Positions 23,801-40,900 of a stretch of DNA of 64,000 nucleotides are shown here, one piece after another. The translations under genes and the position numbers were made by a program. This DNA comes from Mesaphorura yosii (taxonomy: Eukaryota > Arthropoda > Collembola > Poduromorpha > Tullbergiidae): the NCBI GenBank assembly GCA_009869945.1, contig WIXG01000096.1, forward strand, positions 124,001 through 188,000, written 5' to 3'. How positions within the stretch are numbered: position 1 is the first letter of the stretch; each line of letters opens with the position of its first letter. The notes beneath the pieces were generated by a model. It did not search any database, was not told the DNA's origin, and worked only from the letters and a program-made list of their open reading frames with translations.

Positions 23801-26800
23801 AAATGTGACGCATAAGCTGTAGTATTCACAGTGGCAAACCAAATTACTAATTGCAGGTTCACGTGGGTTGCATGTGAGCTTCACGCTCGTAATCTACCTA
23901 ACACGATGCGATATGAATGATAAAATACGGGTAATGAGTCAATGACAGTTTTGTCCAGGAGAGAATTCAGTAACTGCTGACTTGATGCCTGATATGTAAG
24001 TGGAATCAATTGCGTATTGTTTAAATGTCGTTAATTACGCGATTTGTCAACTGTCCCGATCTACAAGCGAGCACGAATCAGTCATTGTCACCGCGGGTCG
24101 AATGATCGTTTGACGCATTTAGGAGTTACGGCTAATTTGATAATTTATCTGTTCAGTTAGCGTGCCCTGCTTATAAAATCAGTTACTTTTGTCGTAGTTC
24201 ATTAAGAAAATGAAACCTGGTTGCCCTCCCTGCACTGGCAGGGTCAGAGTCATACATTCAGCGAAGAGGTAAACAATAACAAGACCAACAATTCATGGCG
24301 TACACTGGAAATGCACTGCACTCACGTCCGACGGGGAACGAGTGCCTCATAATATTTACTTAATGGCAATGGATCAGGGGACAACGCAATACAATCTCGA
24401 CACTGCTGTTGTTTTGAACCCTTTGATCGTAGTCGCAATCCGCAGTGCACTGCATCGTGCAATTTAAAAATAGAACGTTTCTACGAAAGGTTCAAATTCT
24501 TCATTTTCTGAACTTTGACCATTCCTATTTTTAGGTCAGGAAACCCACAAAACAGCGCTAATGTAAATGCGCAGCGAGAAATTTTCTCAGCAAGAATTCC
24601 GCTGGTGTATTGAGACAGTAATCTTTCCGAGTACCTGCACTCACAGGTCTTTTTTACCTGGCTACAGTTATTAACTCGGAATCGACCCCAAACAATAACA
24701 ACAAAGTCGCGTCACGTGTAATAAAAATGCACGCTAATGCACATTCTATTATGGGACGAACGCTGGACATTCCTTCACGGAGGGTGAACTGAGTTTCATA
24801 CGCCGAGTTCACTTTTCACACATTTCCATTCAGCATTTACTCTTTTGCTTCTACTTTGTACTTTGACGACGTGAGCTTTGTTTTGGTTTTGGCGTCTCGT
24901 CGCGGAAAACTTCGCTCTGCATTTTTCTGAATTATAAAGTAGCTGTAAATTGGAATGACTGCGCCCTTGATTGAGCTAGTCAATATTTGCATTAAACTTA
25001 TAAGCAGCCTTTTCTCACTTTGCCCCGTGACAAAATCAGCCTGGCAGTCCATTGACAAATCGCCCATTAAGATAGCAAAGGCCATTAATAAACACAATTG
25101 CATGCGTATGAACAGTGACAGAATCCGTAAATATGGCGTAAATGAGTCTCACTTGTCGATTTCACTACTCGCACCTCATTAGCCAGCCTCGTCATAATAA
25201 TTACGGAAGCAGGCTCCCGAGATTCGAGTGTGCTGTGTCCTGCTGCCTTCGACTTGGTTGAGGATGCAAAGATGCAGAACTGTAAAGTTCCAGCCGTAAC
25301 CAGATCGAAAACAATAATATTTAAGCAGAGCCCAAGATGGCCGTCAACTTTTCAACTCTATTGCAGCTTCTCTATTACGCAGTGTATCGTGTATGCAACA
25401 CGCTGACTAAAGTCTTAATCTGTCCTAGGAACTTTGTACTCTGTGCCCACTTCACGCGTCATCAAAGGATTTCAGGGCTCAATCATTTATCAATTAAACA
25501 CAAGGCACACACCACGTCCGTGATTCATGCGCGAGAGAGAAAGAGTTGACCTTTGCTTTATGCATGGAAACTTCTCAACAAATTAAGCATCCTAGTTTAA
25601 AAGTGTGGTTTTGTTATGATGCAAATCAAGTTATTGTTACTGAATGAGTTATTATTTAAAAGGAGTTATTGACCCATTTAAAAGTGGGAGTTTTCTCCGC
25701 TATAAAGTTCTTGACCCACAACCGCCAAAGCACTGCGACGTATGAGAGTTACCTTGAAGCCTAATTAATTAGAGTCATTAAATTGATATCAGAAGTCTAG
25801 ACGGATGTTGGGCAACAACCGGAAATGTACTCAAGCGTGGGCAGGGTTTGACCAGCCTTGAACCTGACGCAGAATTGACTGACCTCTGAAGTCCGAACTT
25901 ATATTATATATCTCAAATAATAAAGTTTAATGACTTACGATCTACAAGGTCCCAAATGTGGCGTCTAATCTTGAAGCACGCCGCAAATTTCGCTCTCAAT
26001 GGCGAGTGACCACCTCGGTCGACTTCCAGGATAAACCATTATGGTGACTTAGAATGTGTGAGAGTCGTGAAAATCACTTGTAATAGCAATTAACTTTTCC
26101 AGAAGTAAGTTCGAGGTTGAAGGTTTGCGAATTCAATGAACCGTCAAGGTGTTTATGAAAGTTTAGAATAAAAGAAATTCACTTTGACCTTTAAAGTTAG
26201 GAAATTAGAAACGACACTTGAGAATTGCCCACGAACAGACGCGTAGTCATTGAAAGTCTCACGAAGGAGTTCACGGTTAGAGAGAAGAAGTGATCGTAAA
26301 ATTGATATTTGATAAACAAATAGTAAAGTATTAATGTGTGTTTGTGGTGTATACCAAGAGGCAATGATTGAAACACTAATGAATTGATTAAATTAACGAG
26401 AGAAGGAAGCGAGTTCAGTCACATTTGATCTGACTTTATGACTCACATGATCCACTTAATGCAGTGCCCTATTTATATAATTTTCGCAAAGATCATTAAC
26501 CACAAAGGACTGCAATCATTGGCGGCGTTCCCCGACACACAATCAATTAACATTGTCTCAAGAATGGGTGACATTTTATTGTCGATTGTTGAGTGTTCAA
26601 AGAACTGAGCCGCCTTCCCAATTTTTAAATGCCAACGGTCTTTCAATTTGTTATTGGCGATTGTCTGGAGAGGTTCATGGCTCTTAGCTTGTAAAATGAG
26701 CAAACTGGGCAAACGCTTTTGACTGCTGGCTAAAAGATCTGATGAACTTGACACGTACCTCAATCGGACCTTGTCAAAAATCTTGACACTGGAACGAATT

Positions 26801-27349
26801 TTTGCACATGAAGATGAGCATGACTATCATGATAAGGACTAGCTTAACTCATGGCACTTGATATTGACAATTTTTTAAGAAAATGGCAGACAAACATTGT
26901 CTTATCTCACACGTTCCAATTGCGTCGTGAGTAGCATGAATGTCAGATTGTTTTTCTTTTAGAACATCGTTGTTGGGCATAGACAACATGGCCTGCTGAT
27001 TTGCAATCTCAATACAAACAGTAAACAATACTATTATCACTGATGTCACTCGTGGTGAATAATCTCAACTAATCTTACAGCCCTAAAAGAACAATGAGTT
27101 TTTAAAATGTCTAATTCGCAAACATCAACTGAATACGTACATGTACGTGTAAATTTGGAAAACTGGTTGCCGTCGCTGATACAAATTCGTGTGTGCTTCG
27201 AGGGTGAAATAAGAAACGCTAGACTCGGTTTTTGATACGCTCTCAAGATAGAATGGATAAAGCTGAGATTGGCGTCGCTTGTCTCAGCGTGCCCAAGCCA
27301 TGCATGCGAGAAAAGTGAGAAATGAAAAGAACAAGCAAAATTCGCGTAC
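20866..27349. other. Gene-poor DNA downstream of the orphan exon
   Basis: No recognisable domain. It should contain later exons of the minus-strand gene that begins at 27686, if that gene is real. Weak same-strand candidates are frames at 26473-26763 (95 codons, ending LWLMIFAKII), 24837-25103 (88 codons, two hydrophobic stretches then a Lys-rich tail ending KYKVEAKE) and 22689-23051 (120 codons). None could be joined to the first exon by phase and homology. Confidence 0.4.
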
Positions 27350-27686
27350 CTCCCATGAGGATCAATTCATGAGCGAACTTTCTTCTGGCTTGAACCTCGG
27401 GAGTGCTGACTGGGCCATCCTCGTCGTCATCTTCTGCTCCGTGCAGCAAAGCGTAGTCACGTTCATCCCCGTTCAGCTCGTACCCCTGCTCGATCTCGGC
27501 GTCAGCTGGCTCCTGAAGCGGTGGCGAGAAGCGACCACTCAGATTCTTGATGATGATGCCAGGAGTAGAAACACTCAAGGCCTCTGTCAGCCGCTGAATT
27601 GGGCTCTTGGGTCGCTTGACGACTGGCGGCTCTGCCTCCGAGATGGGGATGCTCCTAATTGACTCTGACGACGACTTCTTATTCAT
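27350..27686 (-). CDS. First coding exon of an unrecognised protein
   Basis: The frame starts at ATG 27684-27686 with an in-frame TGA about 50 bp upstream. It gives 112 residues and ends at a good donor, GGGAG|GTACGCG (27349-27348), in phase 1. The protein begins MNKKSSSESIRSIPISEAEP, continues with KRPKSPIQRLTEALSVSTPG and an acidic stretch HGAEDDDEDGPVSTPEVQ, and ends ARRKFAHELILMG. The mix of SP/TP sites, a Glu/Asp run and a basic-amphipathic end looks like a real, phosphorylatable cytosolic N-terminus; chance frames nearby are rich in Cys, His and Phe instead. No function can be assigned. Later exons should lie at lower coordinates and were not identified. Confidence 0.55.
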
Positions 27687-29843
27687 CCTGAAACTGTGTG
27701 ATCGCTTAATTTTGACGGACGGAACGAGTCTCCTTCAAGAGATGTGAAAAGTGTCTTGCAGGTTCACAGTTTAAAATGCGAAGAACTCGATGTCAAACTA
27801 GTAAAACGTGACTGCACGGGTCCAAATGTTACAAGTTAAGATGCAACTGCGATAAGCTGAATTCTCAATAATTCTCAACGCTGGTCGTGAGAGTGTAAAC
27901 AAGTGTCAGAAATCTCAGATAGACAAAACAGCAGCAACTGCAAATATCTGTGTACGTTTACGTTAAATGTAATCAGAAATCAGCAGATTGCAGGCTTGAT
28001 GTTTCAGGCTTTTGTCTTGGGTTGTCTCCTCGTCCACGGCCACTCCAGAACAGAGCTAACAATTCTGATTGTAGGACCTTACGTAGCTTTCTGTTGCTGT
28101 AGTCAGTCGTCAATCGTTTGTGGGGCAAGAAAAAGAAAGCCAAGGCAAAGGCTGGGTTTGACTCTGGTGGATATTTCACTTCACTCCTTCGAAAAGAAAA
28201 CCCCAAGCGAGAGTTGCATGGAACCACAGTGCCAAAATGTGCTACCGTGTACCGAGCAAGGGGTAAATAGAGCAAAGCCAAGAAATTCTGCTTTTTGGCT
28301 GGCTTGGCTTTGTTTTGCCTCTCAAGTCTCAGACTCCGCAAGACAGCGTAGCAGCAAAAGACTGAACACCATGAATGGGCCTTGTTAAAGGGTTAAACAG
28401 GAAAGTCGTCACTGTTAATATTCAAACGAGACCAATCATGGATATAGTACACAAGGTCTTAGGGGCAGACACAAGGTACAATCACCAGGTACGCAAACCC
28501 ACAGCCAACAAAACGGTATTGCACATGGAGAAAGATTAGTGGCAATAGCACATGCAGAGATTAAGGAATGGTACATCTCAATAATATAAAAATTATGACG
28601 GCGATAATATGGCTGCAGTAAATTTAAATCGTTAATCGGGGTAAAAAGCAGCAGCTCATGCATCTCCAAAGTCAACCATGGTCCTCACTGACGATATTTG
28701 GGTTACTAGGAACAGGAACAGCCCACGTGATAGAACCAAACAACAACCATGTACTTGTTGGCTGGTTCGCTCTATTGTGCTCAAACTCTGTCAACAATGC
28801 GATCAGTTCGTGCGTCAAGAATCGAGAAGGCTGATTCTTCATTGCAGTCGATAAACATAAATCCAGCTCCATTCCTTTGCCACTTGCCAACTTAATGACC
28901 GTGTGACCTCCATTTCTTGTTATTGTTCGTGCGGCTTGTGCATGTGTCATGGCCGAATTTATAATCAGCGTAATGAGATCAGGAAGTCAGTGTCGGCGGC
29001 ATAAATCTTTTATTGAGTTTCCCAAATTTGGGGTGCCATATGACTTCTGAACTAAGTGCGAGGCTGAAGTCAGGTTTATCTTGGCTGCAACTTGAAAAAC
29101 CTCGTCCCATTCATTCTCCTGCCTAAGTAAATCCCGGAATTTCTATCTCTGTCGCCTTGAATACGAAATAATAGACTTTGAAGACTTGGCTTGCTGATAA
29201 GGCGTTGCGCGATTTCTAAGGAAAGTTAAGTGTGTGAATGAATGATTTCTATTGTGGTTGTTCAACCCTCCCTGTTGTTCTTGAAATGAAAACGGAACTT
29301 ATCAGCATTTGAGGGTCTGAGCCAGCTGAGCCTAGTCAGTCACCAGGTTTAATAATGCATAGCACTGGAATTACCTAAGAATCTAATCGCTAGAGTTTGG
29401 AGTCTCATCTATTGGTTCTAAGCTCATTCGAGTTGGTAATAACTCAGTCTCAGTTTCTCAATTGAAATGTAATTCAACACTCTAAAGAGGGTTGTTGCAC
29501 CTTCTAATCGGTCATTTCCCACGGCATGGCAACGGCGGTTGCAAAGATTCTGACATCTTTATGGATTATGGACTGAAAGACGCAATAATTTACGACTAGC
29601 TTAGATCCTCGCGAAATGTCGTCAGGTCGGGAGTTCAAAAGAAAATGTCAAAGCATCAAAATAGTCGAATTTCACACGTGCTGGATAAAATGCAATGTGC
29701 AATGAACTGTGGCAAAGTCTAGACTAGCTTTTATGCTAAGTTCCCTGACTTTATGGGCACAATAATTCGCTAAGTACGTGATCAAGTTCAAAGTCCAAAA
29801 CAATAAAATGGAAGACAAAGCACACACAAGGAAAACACGATTC
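27687..29843. other. Intergenic DNA between the orphan exon and the chemoreceptor pseudogene
   Basis: This holds the presumed 5' UTR and promoter of the 27.35-27.69 kb exon. A 92-codon minus-strand frame at 28672-28950 contains FLTHELIALLTEFEHNRA and looks faintly protein-like but matches nothing I know. A 161-codon plus-strand frame at 27903-28388 looks random. Confidence 0.4.
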
Positions 29844-29849
29844 TTTATT
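29844..29849 (-). terminator. Polyadenylation signal AATAAA of the chemoreceptor relic
   Basis: On the minus strand AATAAA lies about 10 nt beyond the TAG stop (29859-29861) of the last chemoreceptor exon, in TCAGAATAAAGAATCG. Such close spacing fits a compact receptor gene and supports the 3' end of the model. Confidence 0.6.
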
Positions 29850-29858
29850 CTGATTTGT

Positions 29859-31193
29859 CTAAAACTTGAAGGTAACAAGCAATGAACCTACGTTGTGAAG
29901 AACGAACCCACCAATCATATTCATGAACGAGTCTCGTTCTATGATAAACAAGTGCTTAATGTAGAGTCTAGTTGGAAAACATGATTCTAATTCACGGCAT
30001 TCCAACTTCTTAAGCTTCGGTTTCTCTACATAAGAGCGGACGAAATGCTCTGAGGCTCCTGTGACACTCCAGGCCATGGTAAATATTCGCCTAATGCACA
30101 ACATTGCAACGGCTGACACAGCAGTCGCATTGTAGGCGAAGCCGGTGTGGAAGAATCGTACTATGGAGAAGATTGACGTTATAAGCAACATGGCGATTAT
30201 CACGACGCCTAATGAAAAGGCCCCGTTGACTAAAATCATTCCATGAGTGCTTAGGATTTGGAGTAATCGGTAGTAGTGAAGATGGCGCCTGTCAAAACAC
30301 AGATTTTTCAAATTTCTTACCACTTGCTCCAGTTCGGTCGCAGTCGAGGTCAACCTACAATATAAGGCAGAAGTGAGTGCGCCAATTCAGGCTAAATGTA
30401 CTTTAAGTATGCATAGCGTCGTACGTGAAGTAGTTGACCCAGAATAACAGCGTATGGCAGTGCATGAAAATGATAAACATAACGATCAGCGCATTCAACC
30501 AGTCCCCTTAGAATGACCCAGTCGCCAGAACACCCAGCAGAAGGTACATTCCTCGGAACATGTCGGGAAGAAACGTGAGGACCGCCATGACAGTGAACGA
30601 AGCAGAGCGAAGCCCGCTGCCACCAGCTAGTGAATGATCATTGGCGCCAGGGCATCTTGATTTTCAGGAGTGTTGGTGATTTTGGATTGCTTTCCTAGAA
30701 AGGCATTGAATCTGTTAAATTAAGTGATCGATTAGGTACTTAAGACTTACTGAAGTATCTGGTCAGTCTCAGCAATTTGTTGTTGTGGGCAGAAGTATCC
30801 GGCCAACTCCCAAACTTCGTCTGCATCAGCGTCATCAGGAATATAGAAACGGGAAGGAAAAACCACACGCTAAGAGCGAATATGAACTCTCCAATTTCGG
30901 TTGGTTGCGTGGCCATATTGTAAATCATTATGAAAATCACAATCAGACGCCATATTATGTTCACATTGCAAATGTAACACCAGACCAATCGGATTGATAG
31001 TGGAACGGGCTCTATCAAATATTTCCTTTAGTTCTATTTGATCGGAATGCACTTCCGGAAGGTGAGAATGTACTTCAAGTACTGCACAGTGGGTCGGGAG
31101 ATAATCTCGTTTAGCTATGCTTGCCAGAATCAGTGCAGATTTTTCTTGTCCTCCGCACCAGATCGAGAGTGAAAGACGGAAGAAAGTAGACAT
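29859..31193 (-). pseudogene. Degraded 7-TM chemoreceptor (gustatory/odorant-receptor type)
   Basis: Three exons can be drawn: about 30751-30984 upward (exon A), 30425-30694 (B) and 29859-30354 (C). The introns are only 56 and 70 nt, with donors A|GTAAGTC and AC|GTACGA and acceptors TTTCTAG| and TTGTAG|; phases 1 and 2 agree. Hydrophobic segments number about seven: two in A (around LIVIFIMIYNM and FALSVWFFLPVSIFLM), two in B (VMAVLTFLPDMF..., LIVMFIIFMHCHTLLFWV) and three in C (FSLGVVIIAMLLITSIFSIV, AVAMLCIRRIFTMAW, GGFVLHNVGSLLVTF). The end, SLLVTFKF, resembles the TY...QF terminus of insect-type receptors. Lesions: frame change near 30985, frame change near 30630 (TAG at 30627-30629 in the incoming frame) and TAA at 30508-30510 between the two helices of B. 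The N-terminal limit is uncertain; frames continue to 31193 and perhaps 31446. These receptors are ligand-gated channels of chemosensory neurons (family knowledge). Sequencing errors could mimic some lesions. Confidence 0.65.
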
Positions 31194-31446
31194 ATCTGGA
31201 CGTTTTGATCCTCAATGTGACAATGGTTAAATTACTGACTTTCTTGACCATGAACGTTACACGGAAAATTTCAGGTACGACATTTGACATAGAAAAAAAA
31301 TTCTGGTCAAGTACATTCAAGCAATTTTTTGGAAGGTGCATTCCGGGTGTAAACGACGTGTTGTAAGGTTCTAATGATTTATCATTTCCAGTGTAGTGGA
31401 CAGGACAATGTATCAGTCCATGTGCATGTCTTTGTGCTTTGTGCAC

Positions 31447-33803
31447 GCCCTGACACGACGCTTAGGCTTCGGTCTTCCTTTTTTGTGTCGTTTACTGTAA
31501 TTAAGCGCTGCACGAACTGCGATTTTGGCATGTATTGCATGGATGCAGTGAAAGTTGTCCCCGCAGGAGAAAGAGAGTAAATGTCGGAGGACAGAAGTTG
31601 ATGGTTACCCGTTTATTTACATATTTTCAATTTCACGTCAATCATTACTACCACAATAATAACATTTCTATCATTATTCCGTCACTTATAGCAATCGCAT
31701 GATATATCAAAGTGCAACTTGCTCTATCGCGTGAACGTAACTTAAGTTTTTTAAATAGTAAAAAGCGGAGAGTAAAACGATGGACAAATTCCTTGAGATG
31801 AGGCAGCGTTGGGAACTAACAATTAAAAGCAACAATCTGGATTCGTTTCCAGGTGGTGAAACGAGGCTCTGGATTAAAACAACAAATAAATTAGTGCATG
31901 CAGAAATTAGTTGAATTTGAATTGCATTGTTTGAATGAGTCACACAAAAGCTGCACCATACAATTGTCAATTATGGTAGGCTCCAAACGAAATTTCGTAA
32001 TACAAGAATTCAGAATGTTGAGTACGATTATGCGTTGATTTCTAATTATTGACAAGCAGAAAACTGAATAAATGCTCAATTAGCAAGTTTGTGTTTGATG
32101 CGACAAGTACAAAAATCGGCTACTGAGTCGGCAACTCAGTTTTCTCTTAACCTAAGTTAGTCGGTACTTTATGTTCAAGTTAGAAATTGGTACTTAGCCT
32201 AGCAAGAGTACGCGTAGTAATTCCTGGACTTGTTAAGTGCTAAGAACCATTGGACTACTCCAGTTTCCTCTGCGTTGAGAGTTCGGTAGTTGTGCACATT
32301 GAAATTAGATTCGCTATGTGCTATTAATTATCCAATGTACAGCTATCAGTCGTCGTTACATTATTCAAGTGTATAAATAGCAGTTCGACCTTTTCCTTAA
32401 CAGCTAAGAATTAACTACTTAATAGGAATTGGAACAATTCTCGCCGTCGTAGCAATGCGAAACCAATCCATACCAAATTCCAAACTCGTTTGTAGTGGCA
32501 TTGAGTTGCAGACGCCATTTAAGACTGCGACTTGCATTTACAGTGAATGCCTAACAGATTACGAATACAAATGAGGTGCGCTCTTACCGACATAATATTA
32601 TTAAAAACATCAATTTTAGTACGACGTGGTACGGAACCAAAACACGAGTGCGATTTCTTCGAGAGGCTCGAGAGATTTCTGCCTAAGTTTGGACGCAATT
32701 GAACCCAAAGAACCGAAATCAGTCTTCAGAATGAAGAAAACAGTGCAAATATCAGTTGCATAAGTCTGAATGAAAAATTGAAGTCTAACACGTTAGAGAG
32801 CAAAACTTGGTGATGGTAATTTAACATTGAACTCAGGCATAAAATTGACGAATGTGTGCGGCATAATTAAGAGCCGTGTCTACTGGATATCGAAATTGTA
32901 TACATTTCATTCCATTCGAGGCCTCCGAGTTGCAAAACTGCTAAACCTTGTCTTCGAACAAGCATAGTACCCAAATTTCTCATTACTTATCACCGCGCTT
33001 CCAAATTCACTACGGCGCTATTTACAGTTACACTTGCTTCTTAAGCCTGCTTAATCTGGACATAGTTCGTGATGTGCGCTTAATCGAGAGCATAATGCTT
33101 GGTAAATTTTGCTAACACTAATTTTGCCACTGCGAAGAATGGTTCCAGCACATTTACCAATGTACAGATTCTTCGAACCCGAATTTTTACAATCAAAGAT
33201 TGGCAGTCGATCTATCGTGGTACAAGTATAAAGAGTAATTCCAGTGCAATTACCCGTCGCACAAATTCTTCTCTATTCTTTTTAGGTTAGGTTAGTCACA
33301 ACAGTTCAAGAGTCATAACAATTGGCTGTTATCGAGACACAACATCCGACATCTTGGCATTGGTGTGCGAAACAATTTAAGAAATGACAAAAATTTGGTA
33401 TAAAAATGAAACAGCTAAAGTAGGTGGTTTCTAAAGTAGATTAGAGGCAGTCAAAGTTCGCAGTTACTGAGTCGATAGTTGTCTGGAGTATTTCGGGTTG
33501 AAGTTTTGCATTGGTCTTTTTCCTGTTGAATATTCAGATCTCTTAGTTTACCGGCTTTCATTTCCTGCAGACGGGTTTGGGTTTAGTGTTCTGTATAAAA
33601 TTTCGTGAAGATAAAATAAGAGTAATCGAATGACAAGGTGTAATATGGCTTGATCAGAACTTACATGAGTACTCTAGATACCAATCCCTCCAGTTGGATT
33701 GCGAAATTTTCAAAAATTAAGTGAGAAAAAGAGTAGAAGCGTAATGGGTGAGTCTTCAAATTCGGTCAAGTGTCAACTGATTATAACTGTCAACGCAAGT
33801 AGA
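31447..33803. other. Spacer between the DYRK2 stop codon and the receptor relic
   Basis: This should contain the DYRK2 3' UTR at its upper end. No reading frame above about 90 codons and no domain were seen. A plus-strand TATAAATAG lies near 32371-32380 with no coding frame behind it. Confidence 0.5.
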
Positions 33804-37937
<4,134 letters not shown>

Positions 37938-40900
37938 CTATTGACACAATAAACACACTTTTATTAGCATCTTGAAGCAAGTCGCATATTGCAATAAGCT
38001 ATCATCGGTCAAATAATCCATTCATGGAACTCGAGAGCTGGCCTGACTTGAAAGTAGAGCATGGAATAGCCCGGAACGGTGTCGTGAGTTGGACCCAGAA
38101 AGGAAAGTCAATTAGCAATTCATGCATCGCATGCCTTGCATGCACGCAAGTATCACTCATTCCATTCGCATCGCAACCGTTTTGTTGTGCCATGGCATGG
38201 CATGACGGTCGAAGAAGGAAACATTAAAACGTACTTCGTGCATCCTGCACTTTTCAGGCTCTGTTTTTTCTGTGCTGCCTGACAATTGCCTGCTGCATGC
38301 ATATTGTAAATAATTGCATTGTAAGGTTGAAGGAACTCATCTACATTGTTTATACGCGACTGTGTTTATTTAAGCGCATATTTCTTCATTCACCTATTTT
38401 AACACAGGCTCAAGATGTCAGAAACAGGAAATGCAGTTTTACTTGCACGTCACTTATCGCTCTCACAGCACAGGAAAACCACAACTTGAAAAAACCACGC
38501 AACAAAAGACGACCGAAGCTCTCAGATGAATTAAAATTCAGACTTCGACTTGTCGTGGCCTTAGCGGGATTGGCAATTGTAATTAGAATCACAATTAAAA
38601 TTGAGGCATGATTTATCAATTCCTATTCTCATTATCACGGAGTAAGGCAAAGGGTTAGCATCAATCGAGTATCGACGTCAATTCAGTTTGATGAGATCAA
38701 AATGTACGGATCGCCGACGATGATTGAGCAGTATTTGTTCAGCGGACAAGGTCGACCGTTCATTGAAGTGTCTTCGAGTTCAATTACACCACGCCGTGTA
38801 TGTTTACGTTCACTGAAATCAATGACTTTCAAATTGCATTACAATTAAGTACAAATGATCCCGCAGTCACGACGACAGACAGCCAGCCTCACTGACGGCG
38901 TAGGAAAGATAAATTGCGATTGTGACTTCCGATTACAGATCCCAAGCTCTTTTCGTGAGGAATTATTGACAAGAGTCTAACTGTGTACGGTGGCAGAGGC
39001 ATTAACCAATAATTTATTCAAGTATTCTATTTTTGGAAAGATTCCGGAAGTGGAAATGACTTTTGTTTCTGCCACAACGACAACAGTCCTCGCGTAGAGG
39101 GAAGGCAGCAAATTATGGCGTGTTTAACACCAACTGTGCGAACTTCCATGTTTACTTCATTTCACTTGGAAGTGCTTAACCCATATGCATAATGCGTACG
39201 CATTCTACCAAACACCAAAATTGTTTGTGTCTGTGACGCACTCAAGTGCGTTGACATCCACATTGTGCATGTTCACATGAAATGTCAATCTTCGGGGTTT
39301 CAACTTTCTTTTTCTGTCATTGCACGCGATTTGCGAGATCGCATTACTCACCGCTGTCATTACGGACACTGCTCTTGCATAATAGCACCTCGTAATTGCG
39401 ATTCGCCTGTAAATGCAGGACGTTATTCACGAATTAATCGTCTTCGCATTAAAACGCAATAAAACAGAGATAAAATTAAAGTTTTGGCTGCAAGGTATTT
39501 TCCTCGACGGTTTTCTACTTTTTTCATGCCTCGTGAGGCTTAAATAATAATTCGCTAATGGTTATTTATCATTTATAAATAAATCTACTTGAGTAGTATC
39601 ATATTTCACGCATGGTGATAAGTGTGCTTAGAGTTGGCACTTTGCTTTTGCGTTTACATAATAAGAAATAAGAATACAAGATTTGATTTGGTTTTTACAG
39701 CAGCGAACACGAAGCGTCAAGCCGAGCCAGGCTTAAGTCCAAAGTAAATCTGCTTTGCGCACAATTCAATGAACGCAATTATTATGGTGCTCTGACTCTG
39801 CATTAAAATCATTTTTCTCTTCCTCTAAAATCTCTTGAAATAATAACATTTTTGACCATAAAAGGATAGGAGACGCGTTGCACGCGCAGTAAACCCATGC
39901 ACACTAACAGTACAAAGAAAGACCATAAATTTCTATTGTTGTCCATCTGTTATGCTGTTGCTCAGCGTCAGTCTCAATGAAATTTCAAATTTACATACTC
40001 AAGTCCATTCTCGTACGCGAGCAAGAATTTAATTCCATTAGTCATTAACTTAACTCGCGCAAGGCACGGCACTTTGTGGCTTGTGCGTTCGGTGAGTGAA
40101 AAATTAATGCAGCGAGGATAAAACAATTACTTAATTAAATGAGACCAGCTGTGTGAGAGAAATTCCCATGATTATACACTGCATGCGTCTTCTGAGTGCT
40201 TCTGCTGTACATTTCCCATACCACGCGGCCGCGTCAGGGTTACTTCGAGTCATTCACAGCGCAATTAGAGCCGGAAATGAAAATCACTTGTACAGAGAAC
40301 CGCTGCATTTTGCAATTCGTGAGGCTCGGGTCAGGGTTTGAAAATCTTGCTGGAATAGCGCAAGATAAATTGAAATTCAGAATTTGTCATCTGTCATTGT
40401 TATTGCCATATTGAGAATTGGCATTTTAATCACCACATCGTAAGAATACGAATGGAAGATGCGCTCATTGACGTTTGAAATTTATTAGCTGTTCCTGGAC
40501 TTAATGTGGCCCATGAATCAATCCAGCACTTTATTGTCAACTCGTCGTTCTTTGTGGACCGTGTCGGTCATTTGTCTTTTTGTTTCAGTTCTTAATGATG
40601 ATGACGAAGATGGAGTCGAAGAATAGAGAGTTAATATCTTGCGAGAAGAACAAAAAGTCCCACAGTGTCATTGCCAGGTGTACGAAACGAATCATTAACT
40701 TGTGGAATGTTTTCAAGCACATGTAGCATGTACAATTCAGCAATAATGCGCTCACATTAACTTCATTATTGTCAAGGGCATCGCCTCGCGAAGAATGAGA
40801 CAAACAGGAAAATGAATTATTAACATGGCGAAGTTTGGACACAACAACTACTTGAATATTGTACAAAAGATATGACGAAGACATTTTCAGCGCAAATCAA

